From Acinetobacter sp. NIPH 2699 (GTDB taxonomy: Bacteria; Pseudomonadota; Gammaproteobacteria; Pseudomonadales; Moraxellaceae): DNA of 64,000 nucleotides. A program made the position numbers and the translations under genes. Positions 63,743-64,000 of this stretch are shown here, piece after piece (positions within the stretch are counted from its first letter, which is position 1; every line of letters starts with the position of its first letter). Where the stretch lies: contig NZ_JAKZGL010000012.1 in the NCBI RefSeq assembly GCF_022549355.1, positions 1-64,000 of the forward strand. The letters run 5' to 3'. The notes under the pieces were generated by a model that worked only from the letters and a program-made list of their open reading frames with translations, was not told the origin of the DNA and ran no database searches.

Positions 63743-64000
63743 TTATTTCATAAAGCGTGATTGCAATGCTGTTGCCGCAGCAAAAATCCGTTGATAGCCT
63801 TGTGGCATCAGACGCTGAAGAATATCCACCGCTTTTGCATCTGCACCAATCAGTAAACGACGACGATTTCTTTGCACCGCCTTTAAAATCAGATTTGCGG
63901 CTTCATCAGCAGGCGTACGTAGTATTTTATCAAATGCTTCCTGACTTTTCGCTGGGTCCATACCTAAACTGGTGACGCTGTTATTCATCCGTGCTGCTTT
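63743..64000 (-). CDS. Short-chain dehydrogenase C-terminus (partial)
   Basis: The frame is open through the window end, so this is the last 85 residues of a longer protein. 'TPADEAANLILKAVQRNRRRLLIGADAKAVDILQRLMPQGY' is a C-terminal block common in SDR oxidoreductases whose catalytic domain would lie further right. The Met at 63988 is internal. Confidence 0.75.
   Translation of the reverse strand, partial: KAARMNNSVTSLGMDPAKSQEAFDKILRTPADEAANLILKAVQRNRRRLLIGADAKAVDILQRLMPQGYQRIFAAATALQSRFMK

Overview
The window is a stretch of a gammaproteobacterial chromosome, almost certainly Acinetobacter. The protocatechuate/quinate genes run in the order pcaU-IJFBDKCHG-quiBCXA known from Acinetobacter baylyi. 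The zinc-starvation genes zrlA and zigA and a hutCD/UHTIG-gdh locus are also typical of the genus. Base composition is AT-rich, coding density is high, and I see no tRNA, rRNA, insertion sequence, prophage or CRISPR array.

Region by region: (1) 1-1339 is the AT-rich tail of an Rhs polymorphic toxin with an L,D-transpeptidase-like (DUF2778/Tlde1-type) toxin domain, its lipoprotein immunity partner, and an open reading stretch after the immunity stop codon. (2) 1322-6756 is a zinc-limitation locus: a minus-strand operon of enzyme paralogues (folE2, hisI-like, gamma-carbonic anhydrase, dihydroorotase-like) diverges from zrlA-zigA across a perfect 30-bp palindrome that fits a Zur box. (3) 7414-9879 is a FadE-type acyl-CoA dehydrogenase. 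(4) 9997-25415 converts quinate/shikimate through protocatechuate and 3-oxoadipate to succinate and acetyl-CoA, under the IclR-type regulator PcaU.

(5) 25514-33478 holds five of the six steps from urate to glyoxylate and urea (hpxO, uraH, uraD, alc, allA); the sixth, puuE, lies at 40524. Two transport proteins (an NCS2 permease and an OprD-type porin) and a FadR-type GntR regulator accompany them. Three transcription units each carry a sigma-54 -24/-12 promoter and a CTGGTCnnACCAG-like operator, which suggests nitrogen control plus a dedicated purine-responsive regulator. (6) 34499-43769 is a second purine-like island: a 2-oxoglutarate/Fe(II) oxygenase, an NMT1-type ABC importer, an 8-oxoguanine-deaminase-like amidohydrolase, allantoinase PuuE, a LysR regulator and an HpxD-like Rieske oxygenase. 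The importer operon starts from a fourth sigma-54 promoter and has a roughly 180-nt leader whose last hairpin covers the ribosome binding site, so it is a riboswitch candidate.

(7) 43854-53866 is histidine utilisation (hutC, hutD, hutUHTIG) with HutC-type palindromes and a closing glutamate dehydrogenase. (8) 53880-64000 is mixed: an SDR and an enoyl-CoA hydratase facing an AraC regulator, a MocR-type regulator, an unrecognised protein, a 52-residue membrane protein, an FdhF/YdeP-like molybdoenzyme with FdhD, a DyP peroxidase, and the C-terminus of another SDR.

The most unusual signals are the candidate riboswitch leader at about 35990-36169, the sigma-54/GntR purine regulon, and a two-copy intergenic element (12477-12566 and 30890-30982) made of three consecutive hairpins that differ by compensatory base changes.
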